Source: Actinomycetales bacterium (GTDB lineage: Bacteria; Actinomycetota; Actinomycetes; Actinomycetales; JAHECE01). Taken from it: DNA of 64,000 nucleotides. Of this stretch, positions 44,201-52,500 are shown piece by piece. The position numbers were made by a program, and so were the translations under genes. Within the stretch, counting starts at the first letter, position 1. Each line of letters begins with the position of its first letter. The notes beneath the pieces are model-generated. The model had not been told where the DNA came from, ran no database searches, and saw nothing but the letters and a program-made list of their open reading frames with translations. The stretch is from assembly GCA_029975645.1 (NCBI GenBank), contig JARKOU010000019.1:1-64000 (forward strand), written 5' to 3'.

Positions 44201-44603
44201 CGGCGTTGCGGAACACCGCGAGGAGCACGGTGTAGGTGCCCGAGGGTCGCAGCGCGACCGGCTTGGTCGCCTCGCCCGACTCCGTGCGCGAGGTGCGGTA
44301 GTGCCCCTGGACGTACGACCGCAGGGTGCGCTCCTTGCCCTCCGCACCCGCCGCCCGGTTGAAGGTGATGGTCTGGGCGGGAAGCAGCAGCGTGGTGATC
44401 GCGTCCACCACGGTCGACTTGCCCGAGCCGATGTCGCCGGTGAGCAGCGAGGTGCGACCGTGGAGGGGAAGAACGGTGACCGAGCGGTCGAAGGTCCCCC
44501 AGTTGAGCAGCTCGAGCCGGTCCAGCCGGAACCCGACCAGGCCGGGGTCCTCGGTGAGGAGGAGTTCGTCGACGCCGTCGGGCTCCCAGGTGCGGGTCCT
44601 CAT
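41223..44603 (-). CDS. jetC: Wadjet JetC, SMC/MukB-like ATPase
   Basis: Walker A LLTGDIGSGKSTVVDAITTLLLP; SGGKSGGQKEKLAYTILGASLAYQF; Walker B FRFVVIDEAFGRGSDES; central coiled coils. Confidence 0.95.
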   Translation of the reverse strand: MRTRTWEPDGVDELLLTEDPGLVGFRLDRLELLNWGTFDRSVTVLPLHGRTSLLTGDIGSGKSTVVDAITTLLLPAQTITFNRAAGAEGKERTLRSYVQGHYRTSRTESGEATKPVALRPSGTYTVLLAVFRNAGLGATVTLAQVLWQARDAGQPNRYYAVADRDLTIARDFADFGGDVLDLKRRLRRDRVDVFDAFPAYAGAFRRLLGISGDQALNLFYQTVSMKSVGNLTQFVREHMLDRAPVADQVRDLIHHFDDLDRAHGAVQVAKAQIGALTPLCDEARRHAALSAEVAHERAVRDALGPWFVEEKRRLWTAHLDSLRTMLTATLHKRTRLDEDLRRARQDESDARAALAGNGGNELDRLEDEARRLEAEVAERRSKAATYAGLLSTLDLAPAADVDDFLARRGEIERIEAEGAAHAAELDTRRTDLEIALRDTEREERSLRQEVTSLRARTTLIPSEHLALRQHLCAELRLPVADLPYVGELLAVKDAERAWEGAIERTLRSFALSLVVPEEHYARVSDWVDRTHLGARLVYLRVDAEVRPPTGTPARDSLVTKVQVKPGTLVGRWLERRLLERFDIPCCTDLEEFRRLPRALSIHGQIKGSQERHEKDDRFRLDDRSRYVLGWDNQAKITALVGRADALAEQGRRTRAERDAVAGRLGALGKRSNAIAQALLFSDFAEIDARPAALRLDDVRRRRADLEAASDVLRDLAERLERARTQAGEIQKARDAVVGKVGELEGSVSDAEDLLADLGPAADVEPEMSQAVAARLTAAGVEVTRRNAEIREREQREALTQAIDALTHRISRSGEKVVGLMSDFRSTYPEQTTEMDSSLEAAGEYQALLDRLVSDDLPRFEERFKRMLNENTINEVVRLAAQLDRQREDIRRRIDQINASLHGMDYNPGRYIRLEAEQTPDADIREFRQDLRECTAGTTTADRSEQYSEDRFHRVAALVARFRGREGRTDLDRRWTERVTDVRTWFRFSASERWRETDEEHEHYSDSGGKSGGQKEKLAYTILGASLAYQFGLEAGVTRSRTFRFVVIDEAFGRGSDESARYGLELFSRLDLQLLVVTPLQKIHVIEPYVHAVGYVANPTETRSLLRTMTISEYRELRDGLRSGGSR

Positions 44604-45202
44604 CGTTCCTCCATCGACTCGCGGTAGCGGGCCAGGTGGGCGTCGAGTTCGCCCAGCCACTGGGCGTCCACGAACGCGCGCAGGATGCGCATCACCTCGT
44701 ACTGCTCCTCCTCGCCCCGCAGCCGCCGCAGGAAGCCCAGGTCCACCACCTTCTTGATGGTGGCGGTCGCCTGGTCCACGAGCCGGGCCTCGTTGCTGGA
44801 CGGCGGCTGGAACACCTGGAGCATCGCGACCAGCTGGTCCCGGCTCAGCACGAGGCGGGTCTCGGTGGAGGTCGCGTCGAACTCGGCCAAGCGCCGCCGC
44901 AGGAGTGCGAGGAGCAGAGAGACATGGAAGGTCAGAGCCCGCCTCGGCACCAGGCGCGGCAGGTCGACGTCGAGGTCGTCCTCGGGCTTGGAGCGCAGGA
45001 AGGCGTAGCCCTCCGTCTCGTCGAGGAAGAGGTCGAGCCCGAGCACGGCGACGTAGTCGCGCACCTGGGCCGCCGCGCCGACCACCGCCGGCCACCGGGC
45101 GGCGTCGTCGGCGTAGACCACGCCCTTGAGCAGCGCGGTCACGGCCAGGGGAAGGAGGTCAGCCGTGACCGCGGCGGGGGGCGTCGTCGTCCTCTCGGTC
45201 AT
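44600..45202 (-). CDS. jetB: Wadjet JetB (DUF4194, MukE-like)
   Basis: EGYAFLRSKPEDD..VPRRALTFHVSLLLALLRRRLAEFD; 4-nt overlaps with both neighbours. Confidence 0.92.
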   Translation of the reverse strand: MTERTTTPPAAVTADLLPLAVTALLKGVVYADDAARWPAVVGAAAQVRDYVAVLGLDLFLDETEGYAFLRSKPEDDLDVDLPRLVPRRALTFHVSLLLALLRRRLAEFDATSTETRLVLSRDQLVAMLQVFQPPSSNEARLVDQATATIKKVVDLGFLRRLRGEEEQYEVMRILRAFVDAQWLGELDAHLARYRESMEER

Positions 45203-46671
45203 GCGCGCTCCTGCGAGGTGAGGGGAGAGTCGGAGGTCAGGGGATGGAACAGGACGCGGGGGACGTCCGCTGAGCGGGTGGTGCCCGGCTCGGGGCTCCA
45301 GGTGATCTCCTCCCGGGTGGACTCGTCCACCTGGGCGGCCTGGGGATCGTCACCCAGGGTGAGGTAGGCGACGAGTTCCGCGAGGCCGTGCTCCAGCGGG
45401 TGCTCGGCCACCACCTCACCCAACGAGACCTGAGGGCGGCCGGTGAGGGACTCGGCCACGCGCTCGCGGAGCAGGTCGCGGTCCACCGCGGCGATCTCGA
45501 GCAGCGCCGTCACGTCCACCTCGTCCTGGTCCGCCGACGGCGCGGAGTCCACCGCCGTGCGGTCGGGCGGGCTGTAGAGGGGGCGCTCGAACGGCAGGTG
45601 GATCTCCGCGCCCGTCCCCGCGATTGTGGTGAGGTCGCCCTTGGGCGGGCTTTCCCGGAGCGCGAGGGCGTGGGCCTCGATATTGCGGGTCAGTGCGGTG
45701 ATCCGGCGGTCCTCGAGGAACACGGACTCATCCAGGAGACGCCGAAGTTGCGCAGAGAGCAGGCGGACCGTCCGCTGCGTCTGCGTGACCGCGGGCAGCC
45801 AGTCGCGGTACGTCTCCCGCAGGTCGGTCCGCCGGACCTCGTGCTTCACCTCCGGCAGGGAGGTGATCTCCTCCAGGAGTGCGGTGACCTCTTCTCGCGT
45901 GGCCGCGGACATGAGGTAGTCCCAGAACGACTGGAAGCTCTGACCCTGGTCGGAGGACGTGATGTCGTTGCGGTCGGCGAACACCTCCTCGAGCAGGTCC
46001 GCCTTGGTGCCCTCCCAGAGTGCGATGCGCTCCCGCACCTGCCTGTCCAGGGCGCGGAAGTTGTCCTCCACGGTCCGGAAGTCGCCGAGGATGTCGCGGG
46101 CGAGTTGCGTCAACTCCACGTAGCGCTCCCGCACGGCCGCGGCGGGGAGGACGGGCACCTCACCGGCCTCGACGCGCGCGATCTCGGCGTCGATCTCCGC
46201 CCGTCGTCGCCGAAGGTCCGCGATCCGGGCCTCCGGCTCCGGGTCGGTGCTCCGGGCCAGGTCCCGCATCAGGTCCACGATGGTGCGCAGCCGCGAACCG
46301 GCGGCCACGAACGACCGGCTCTGCAGGCCCTCCACCCAGGTCAGCGCCGCCTCGGTCTGGGACGTCAAGTCGTAGACCGGCTCGTCCGAGCCGGGCAGGT
46401 AGAACTTGCGCAGGTAGCCCTTCGCCGGGTCCGACCACTCGTCCAGGTACTCCCGCGGTGTGCGGCCGTAACGGTCCTCCTCGCTGCGTTCCCGCAGTTC
46501 GAGGAGGTGATCGGTCAACGCGTCGAGCAGTTCGGTCTGCGCTACGTGGCGGACGTCGCGGCCGGCGAACAGGCGGCCCAGCAGCGCGATGACCATCGGG
46601 GCGTGGGCTGCGCGGAGTAGTCGCCAGCCGGCGTGGTTCTCCCGGATCGCCTCGAGTTCCTCGACGTCCAC
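45199..46671 (-). CDS. jetA: Wadjet JetA (DUF3375, MukF-like)
   Basis: GWRLLRAAHAPMVIALLGRLF..YLDEWSDPAKGYLRKFY..SDQGQSFQSFWDYLMS. Confidence 0.92.
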   Translation of the reverse strand: MDVEELEAIRENHAGWRLLRAAHAPMVIALLGRLFAGRDVRHVAQTELLDALTDHLLELRERSEEDRYGRTPREYLDEWSDPAKGYLRKFYLPGSDEPVYDLTSQTEAALTWVEGLQSRSFVAAGSRLRTIVDLMRDLARSTDPEPEARIADLRRRRAEIDAEIARVEAGEVPVLPAAAVRERYVELTQLARDILGDFRTVEDNFRALDRQVRERIALWEGTKADLLEEVFADRNDITSSDQGQSFQSFWDYLMSAATREEVTALLEEITSLPEVKHEVRRTDLRETYRDWLPAVTQTQRTVRLLSAQLRRLLDESVFLEDRRITALTRNIEAHALALRESPPKGDLTTIAGTGAEIHLPFERPLYSPPDRTAVDSAPSADQDEVDVTALLEIAAVDRDLLRERVAESLTGRPQVSLGEVVAEHPLEHGLAELVAYLTLGDDPQAAQVDESTREEITWSPEPGTTRSADVPRVLFHPLTSDSPLTSQERA

Positions 46672-46834
46672 CGGCCCCCCTCGGGTATCCGCTGTCGGGT
46701 CACCCGCCCCTCGGGGACCGACGGGCACACGGTAGACGGTGCTACCGACAGCTTCGATCCGACCCCGTGTCAGGCGCCCGCCGGAGCGGCATCCCGAGAG
46801 TGCGCCGAAGTCCGTTGCCACCTAGTCTGTCCGC

Positions 46835-47134
46835 ATGGCAGGGTCGGCCGCGGCGCTCGATGAGGTCCATGCTCGCCGTGTCGACATCATCGAGATCGTG
46901 CGACGGCACCACGGTCTCGACGTCGCAGTGTTCGGCTCAGTAGCGCGACGCGAGGAGGGGCCGTCGAGTGATGTCGACTTCCTCGTGACTTTCGCCCCAG
47001 GAAGTTCGCTTCTCGACCTCATCCGACTTCAAGACGAGTTGTCGGCATACCTTGGGCGGCCGGTCGATGTGGTGTCGAAGGGCGGCCTCAACCCTCGCGA
47101 CCAGCACATTCGTGACGAAGCGGTGGCCGTGTGA
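46835..47134 (+). CDS. MNT-type minimal nucleotidyltransferase (MntA-like)
   Basis: LDVAVFGSVARREEGPSSDVDFLVTFAPGSSLLDLIRLQDELSAYLGRPVDVV. Confidence 0.88.
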   Translation: MAGSAAALDEVHARRVDIIEIVRRHHGLDVAVFGSVARREEGPSSDVDFLVTFAPGSSLLDLIRLQDELSAYLGRPVDVVSKGGLNPRDQHIRDEAVAV

Positions 47135-47190
47135 GTCGGTGAGACGACCTTTCGACTTCTGGACATCCTCGAAGCGGACTACGCGAGCGG
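47131..47190 (+). pseudogene. HEPN (DUF86-like) remnant after MNT gene
   Basis: GTG overlaps MNT stop (GTGA) then stops at codon 4; +1 frame reads ETTFRLLDILEADYASGS like a HEPN N-terminus. Confidence 0.5.
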
Positions 47191-48132
47191 ATCGACGGCG
47201 AACTCTCCCGTCGGTTCGAAGGGCAGACCGGCGAGGCCCTGGTCGATCTCGACCGTCGACCCGGGGCCGTGGCTCACGACGAGGGGCGCGGTGACGTCCT
47301 CGGTCCCCTCGAAGGTGGCGATCGGGTCCGGTGCCGGTCCGAGGATTTCGACCGGACCGGGCTTCGACGTCCCGGCGCTCCAGATGTCCGCGAAGAGCGG
47401 CGCCCGGGAGATGTCCAGGGCCTGGAGGCCCGCTGCCGCTGGGTGGTCGCCGAGCCGGAGCCGGGCGGCCTCGCGGCCGAAGCGCCGTCGAACCATGCCG
47501 CTGTCGACGTTCGGGAATCCGATCAGGTCGCCGTCGCGCCGGCCGTAGACCCAGGTGCGGTCGGTGATCGGTCGCGGGCGCACGTCGGCGCGCACGGTGA
47601 GGTCGAGGATGAGTTCGCCGGCTTCGTAGCAGCGGACGCGATCGGCATCCGGGCGCTGGTCGTTGCGGACCTCCGCAACGTAGGCGGGTAGCCCGAAAGC
47701 GTGCCGGTAGACCTCGCGGGCTACCCGGTTCGTGGTTCCCACCTGCAGGAACACGGAGCCGACGGCGTAACGCGCGGCCAGGCGCGGACTCCTGCCCGCG
47801 ACGAACGGAAGCAGCGGAGCCGACGGCGCCGGGCCTCGCGTCACGAGCGCGAGCACAGCCATCTCCCCGGACCGGAACGGTGGCAGCGACCCCATGCGCC
47901 AGGCGTAGGTCGCGCCGTAGACGAAGACGAGGGCGCGGCCGGGTGAGATGCGCACGGGCTGGAGCGTGGGCGTCGGGAGGCGGAAGCGGATCGCGTCGGC
48001 GTCCGCGGTGAACACCGCCGCGGTGAACCGGTCGACCGTGCGCTCGAACGGGCCGTCTCCGTAGCGGACCCCGTCGACCGTGAACGCGGTCGGGATCTGG
48101 CTCTCGGCCGCGGGTACCTCGTCGACGCTCAC
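47179..48132 (-). CDS. Acetoacetate decarboxylase-like family protein
   Basis: 317 aa; overall pattern and GMVRRRFGREAARL / DISRAPLFADIWSAG context; weak motif evidence. Confidence 0.5.
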   Translation of the reverse strand: MSVDEVPAAESQIPTAFTVDGVRYGDGPFERTVDRFTAAVFTADADAIRFRLPTPTLQPVRISPGRALVFVYGATYAWRMGSLPPFRSGEMAVLALVTRGPAPSAPLLPFVAGRSPRLAARYAVGSVFLQVGTTNRVAREVYRHAFGLPAYVAEVRNDQRPDADRVRCYEAGELILDLTVRADVRPRPITDRTWVYGRRDGDLIGFPNVDSGMVRRRFGREAARLRLGDHPAAAGLQALDISRAPLFADIWSAGTSKPGPVEILGPAPDPIATFEGTEDVTAPLVVSHGPGSTVEIDQGLAGLPFEPTGEFAVDPLA

Positions 48133-48206
48133 GTGCTTCTCCTGCTCTCGGTCGGGCCGTGGGGGCTGCGAGGCGGCCGGTGGCGCGCGCCGCGTCGTCG
48201 GTCTGG

Positions 48207-48665
48207 TCAGGCGAGCGGGACGACCAGTTCCGTGAGGAGGTCGTCAGGTCCGACGGCGTCGGGGTCGTTGAGGTAGACCTCGCGCATCGGGCCGCCGGGC
48301 TGCCGACCGCTCGCCCCGATCCACTGCATCAGGCGGCCCCACGCGGGCTCCATCGCGTCGTACGGCCCGCGGTACAGGAGGGTGGCCGCCTCGGTGGCAG
48401 GCAGTTCCTGCAGGTCGACGCCCTCGCCGGCCACCGCGCCTGGGGTCACCGGCATGCAGACCAGGAAGGTGAACTCCTCTGCCGGCATCTCCGGGTACAG
48501 CGTGAACGGGGGCCCCGCGAACTGCGCCCCGGTGGACATCGCGTGGCGCATCAGCGCGTCGAAGGCCCGCCCCATCCCGGCGGCGATCTCCGTCATCCTC
48601 ACTCGGGTGCTCACGACGAGCGCGAGTTGCGCTGGGATCTGCTTGATCTGGATCTCGTCGGACAT
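48207..48665 (-). CDS. GyrI-like/effector-binding domain protein
   Basis: IKQIPAQLALVVSTRVRMTEIAAGMGRAFDALM; ATEAATLLYRGPYDAMEPAWGRLMQWI. Confidence 0.85.
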   Translation of the reverse strand: MSDEIQIKQIPAQLALVVSTRVRMTEIAAGMGRAFDALMRHAMSTGAQFAGPPFTLYPEMPAEEFTFLVCMPVTPGAVAGEGVDLQELPATEAATLLYRGPYDAMEPAWGRLMQWIGASGRQPGGPMREVYLNDPDAVGPDDLLTELVVPLA

Positions 48666-48801
48666 GCGGACCTCCTCAGCCTTCCTCTCGGCACGGCGCG
48701 GACGCTTGCCGATGCCCGAGCCTCATGCACGAGTCAACTACCGCCTACGCGGACGCGCCGGTGGTCCGGCAACGAGTTCGGCGATATGTGCATGCTACTG
48801 T

Positions 48802-49071
48802 ATGTGCATGTCCATACTCGAGCGCCGGCTTCAGATCCTGCTCGACCAGGCCCGGTACTCGAAGGTTGAGGAAGAGGCGGCGCGCTCGGGCCGTAGCGTG
48901 GCCGCGGTGATCCGCGAAGCGATCGACCTGCGGTTTGCGCCCGGCGCCTCGGCGCGAAGTGCGGCAGCCGCGGACTTCCTGGCGATGACCGGTTCGCCCA
49001 CCGAGCCGGGCGAGGAGTGGTCGGACGCCAAGTCCGCCATGGCTGCGGACCTGGCACGGCGCGTCCTGTGA
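48802..49071 (+). CDS. RHH-type antitoxin
   Basis: MSILERRLQILLDQARYSKVEEEAARSGRSVAAVIREAIDLRF. Confidence 0.85.
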   Translation: MCMSILERRLQILLDQARYSKVEEEAARSGRSVAAVIREAIDLRFAPGASARSAAAADFLAMTGSPTEPGEEWSDAKSAMAADLARRVL

Positions 49072-49487
49072 CCAGGCGCATCTGGGTCGATACATCCGTT
49101 CTCGCCCTCGCGGCGGGAGGGGAGCACCCCGAGCGGGAGCCGTGCCGCCGCCTGGTCCAGGCCGCGTCCGCCGCCAGGCTGGAACTCCACGCGAGCGTCG
49201 AGATGGTGCAGGAGTTCCTTTTCCATCGGCTCAGGAAGGTGCCGCGATCGACCGCCGTGGCTGAGGCTCGCACGGTCGGTGCGATGTGTGTGCTCCACCC
49301 GTTCGACGAGGACGTCCTGGCGCGCGCTCTCGATCTCGTCACGAATTCGGAACTGGGTGGGCGCGATGCGGTGCATGCTGCGACGGCGCTGAGCCTCGGC
49401 TTCGACGACATCGTCTCCGCCGACCGGGACTTCGACGCGGCGCCCGGCCTGCGCCGGATCGCGCCGACCGACGTGCCGACGGCGTGA
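49068..49487 (+). CDS. PIN-domain toxin, VapC-like
   Basis: RIWVDTSVLALAAGGEHPE; GRDAVHAATALSLGFDDIVSADRDFD; 4-nt overlap with antitoxin. Confidence 0.9.
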   Translation: MTRRIWVDTSVLALAAGGEHPEREPCRRLVQAASAARLELHASVEMVQEFLFHRLRKVPRSTAVAEARTVGAMCVLHPFDEDVLARALDLVTNSELGGRDAVHAATALSLGFDDIVSADRDFDAAPGLRRIAPTDVPTA

Positions 49488-49539
49488 CGAAGGCTCAGGA
49501 GCGGCCAGAGAACGAACATCGGGCACGGAACGAGTTCGC

Positions 49540-52500
49540 TCACCCGTGGATGAGGTCCTCCTCCTCGCGGAGGCGACCCCCGGCCAACGCCCAGTCCAGG
49601 ACCGCGTCGAGGCGTGAGCGGACCCCCGGGGTGAGCCGGCGCGCATCGAAGACGGCGCCGGTCTCCCGGAGCAGTTCCTCCCGGCCGATCCCGTGGCCCA
49701 GCCGAGCGAGGTGCGCCATCGCGTTCGCGACCTCCTCCGGTGCGATCTCCGCCAAGGGGCGCGCCACGCCAGCCGGCGTCGGCCGGAAGGTGGCGTACGA
49801 CTCTGGCGACGTGCCCTCCGCCCAGTAGAAGGCGCCAAGCGGGGTCTCCCGCCGCAGCCCGGACGGCACCACCCGCAGGATCTCCGCCGCGCGGCCCGCC
49901 ACCACCCGCTGGAACCCGAATCGCATCCCGACGATCCGTGCGAGCCGCCCCTCCTCGATCGGTGACTCCGTCGCGATGACGTCGAGCGCCACCTTGCGCA
50001 CCGAGCTGGCCACCCGCGCGTCGCCCAGCCGGTCGAGCCGATCCCGGTGCTGTTCCCAGCCCGTGGTCGAGGCCGGAACGAAGGGCGCCGGCTCCGCGTC
50101 GTCGCTGGCGGCGGCGGTCGACGACGGCGCTCGCCCAGGTACGGGCGGAACGCCGCCGCTTTGTTCCGGCGCCGCAGGAGGAGGCGGAGGGGGCTGTACA
50201 GCCGGGCGGAGCGGTGAGGAATGCGGCGGTGGCGGTGGCGGCGGCGTCGGCGCCGGGGCGTGCTCGTCGTGCGGCGACCGCGGCGCCGCCGCGGACCCGT
50301 CCGGCCCGGCTTCCCCCGCCGCCACACTCTCGACTCCTGCACCCACGGCCCTCGCCGCGTCGACGATCCGTGCGACCACGCGATCGTGCTCCGCCAGCCA
50401 GGACGGCAGCCACACCCGCTCCACGCAGGGCCATCCCATCGCTCCACCGAGCACCGCCGTCGGCAGGGACTCCCGGTCCGAGACCGTCGCGCGCGCCGCC
50501 CAGCCCGGCCCGTCGAGCAGCACCGCGACCCACGGCCCGCCTTCCTGAGCGGCAACCGCGAGGTCCACGCGGAAGTCCGAGAGTCCCACCTCGGTGCGCA
50601 CCACGAGCCCCGCCGCCCGCAACGCCGCGGCCACCGCATCGCGATGGGCGTCGGGCACCCGGCGAGGCGCCAGGCTCGAGACGCCGTCCGTACCTCGTGC
50701 CGCGAGGAGGAGGTAGTCCCGGAGGTGCGCCAGCCCCACCGACGACGTCCGCCCCAGGTCGATGTCCTCCGGCTCGAACGAGCAGAAGAGCACCACCTGC
50801 CGCCGGGCACGCGTGATGGCGACGTTGAGCCGGCGCTCCCCGCCCGCCCGGTTGAGCGGTCCGAAGTTCAGAGGCAAGCGCCCGGTGACCGGGTCGCGGG
50901 AGAACGCGAGCGAGAAGAGGATCACGTCCCGCTCGTCGCCCTGGACGTTCTCCAGGTTCTTGACGAAGAGCCCGTCCTCGGCGGCGAGCGCGTCGGCCAC
51001 GGCCGGTTCGTGCGACGCCTCGAGCAGGTCGAGGATCAGGTCGCGCTGCTCCACGTTGAAGGTCACCACGCCGATGGACGTGCCCGGGGCCTCGGACAAC
51101 CGCCGCGTGATCTCCTCGACGATCGCCTGCGCCTCCACCCGGTTCACGCGCCCGGCGCCCCGCGCGAACGAGCCCTCCACCCGCCGCCACGCCACGCCGG
51201 TTCCGTGTCGCCCGCCCGGTGGTCCGGGGAAGGATGCGAGCCGGCCGTCGTAGTAGTACCGGTTCGAGAACGCGATGAGCGCCTCGTCCTGGGACCTGTA
51301 GTGCCAGGAGAGCCAGAGCCGCGGCACCTGGGAGTCGACCGCCTCGGTGAGGATGCTCTCGGTGTCCGCCGGGACGACGACGCCGCCTGCCGCCGCCCGC
51401 GCCGAGCCCTCGGTTTCGGACGGGGCGAGTGCGGGGGTCGAGCCCCCGTAGCCATCGGCCCCGAGGCGCTCGCTACCGAAGGCATCCTCGCCGTCGGCGT
51501 CGTAGCCCTCGCCGAAGGAGGTCGGCGGCATCTGCTTGGAGTCTCCGACCACCACCACGGCGCGGCCGCGGCCCATCGCCCCGACCGACTCCGCCACCCG
51601 GATCTGCGACGCCTCGTCGAAGATCACCAGCTCCACGTCCATGGCGCCCGGCGTGAAGAACCGCGCCACCGAGTGGGGGCTCATCAGCAGGCACGGGGTC
51701 AGTTCGCCGATCGTCGCGCCGTACTCCCGCAGCAACCCGCGAATCGTCTTGCCGCCGCGCTGGCGGGCGAGTTCACGACTGAGCGCCCCCACGGTCCCGA
51801 TCATGCGGTCCGGCGAGAAGGAGCGCGCCGCCACGATGCGCGCGGGCAACTCGGTCACCAGCCGGCGTCGGACGTCCTCGCCCGTCGCGACGAACCGCTG
51901 GATGTCGCGCCCGTGCCGGCCCGAGTCGAAGGCGTCCAGGCCCGTGGACCGCAGGCGTTCCTCCAGCGCTGCCCACGCGACGCCCAGCCGCAGGTGCTCC
52001 TCGAGGTCGAACGGGCTCAGCGTCCCGGCGCGGAGGGCCGCGACGTGCTCGTCCAGCCCCGCCTCGCCGAGGACGGCGAGGTGCCGCTGCACCTCGCCCC
52101 ACCGGTGCAGGTCGAGGAACCCGCGCCGTGCCTCGTCATCGCGCCACGCCGTCGCGCTCTCCCGGAGTGCCTGGGCGAGGGGACGCCCCGCGCGCCACCG
52201 GGCGACGTCGTCCGCCTCGCTGCCCAGCACCTCGAACCACCGCACCCACGCGGCAGCCAGCCGCGCCACCGCGGGACCCGCCCCGACGACGCTGCCCGGC
52301 CGCGTGAGCAGATCGGCGGCCACCACACCCGGGGGCGAAGGGTCCGAGCCGCCGCCCACACGGGCCATGGCCGCCGACGCCGCGACGCCGTCCACCACGC
52401 GGGCGAAGACAGCCTCGGCGTCGTCGGCGATCGGGTTCCATCCGGCCGGCAGGTGCACACCGGGCACCTCGGCGAGGGACCGGTCGAGTTCGAGCGAGTC

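Noticed and set aside
43011-44627. 538-aa plus-strand ORF antisense to jetC
   Set aside because: Antisense artefact; jetC has all expected ATPase motifs.
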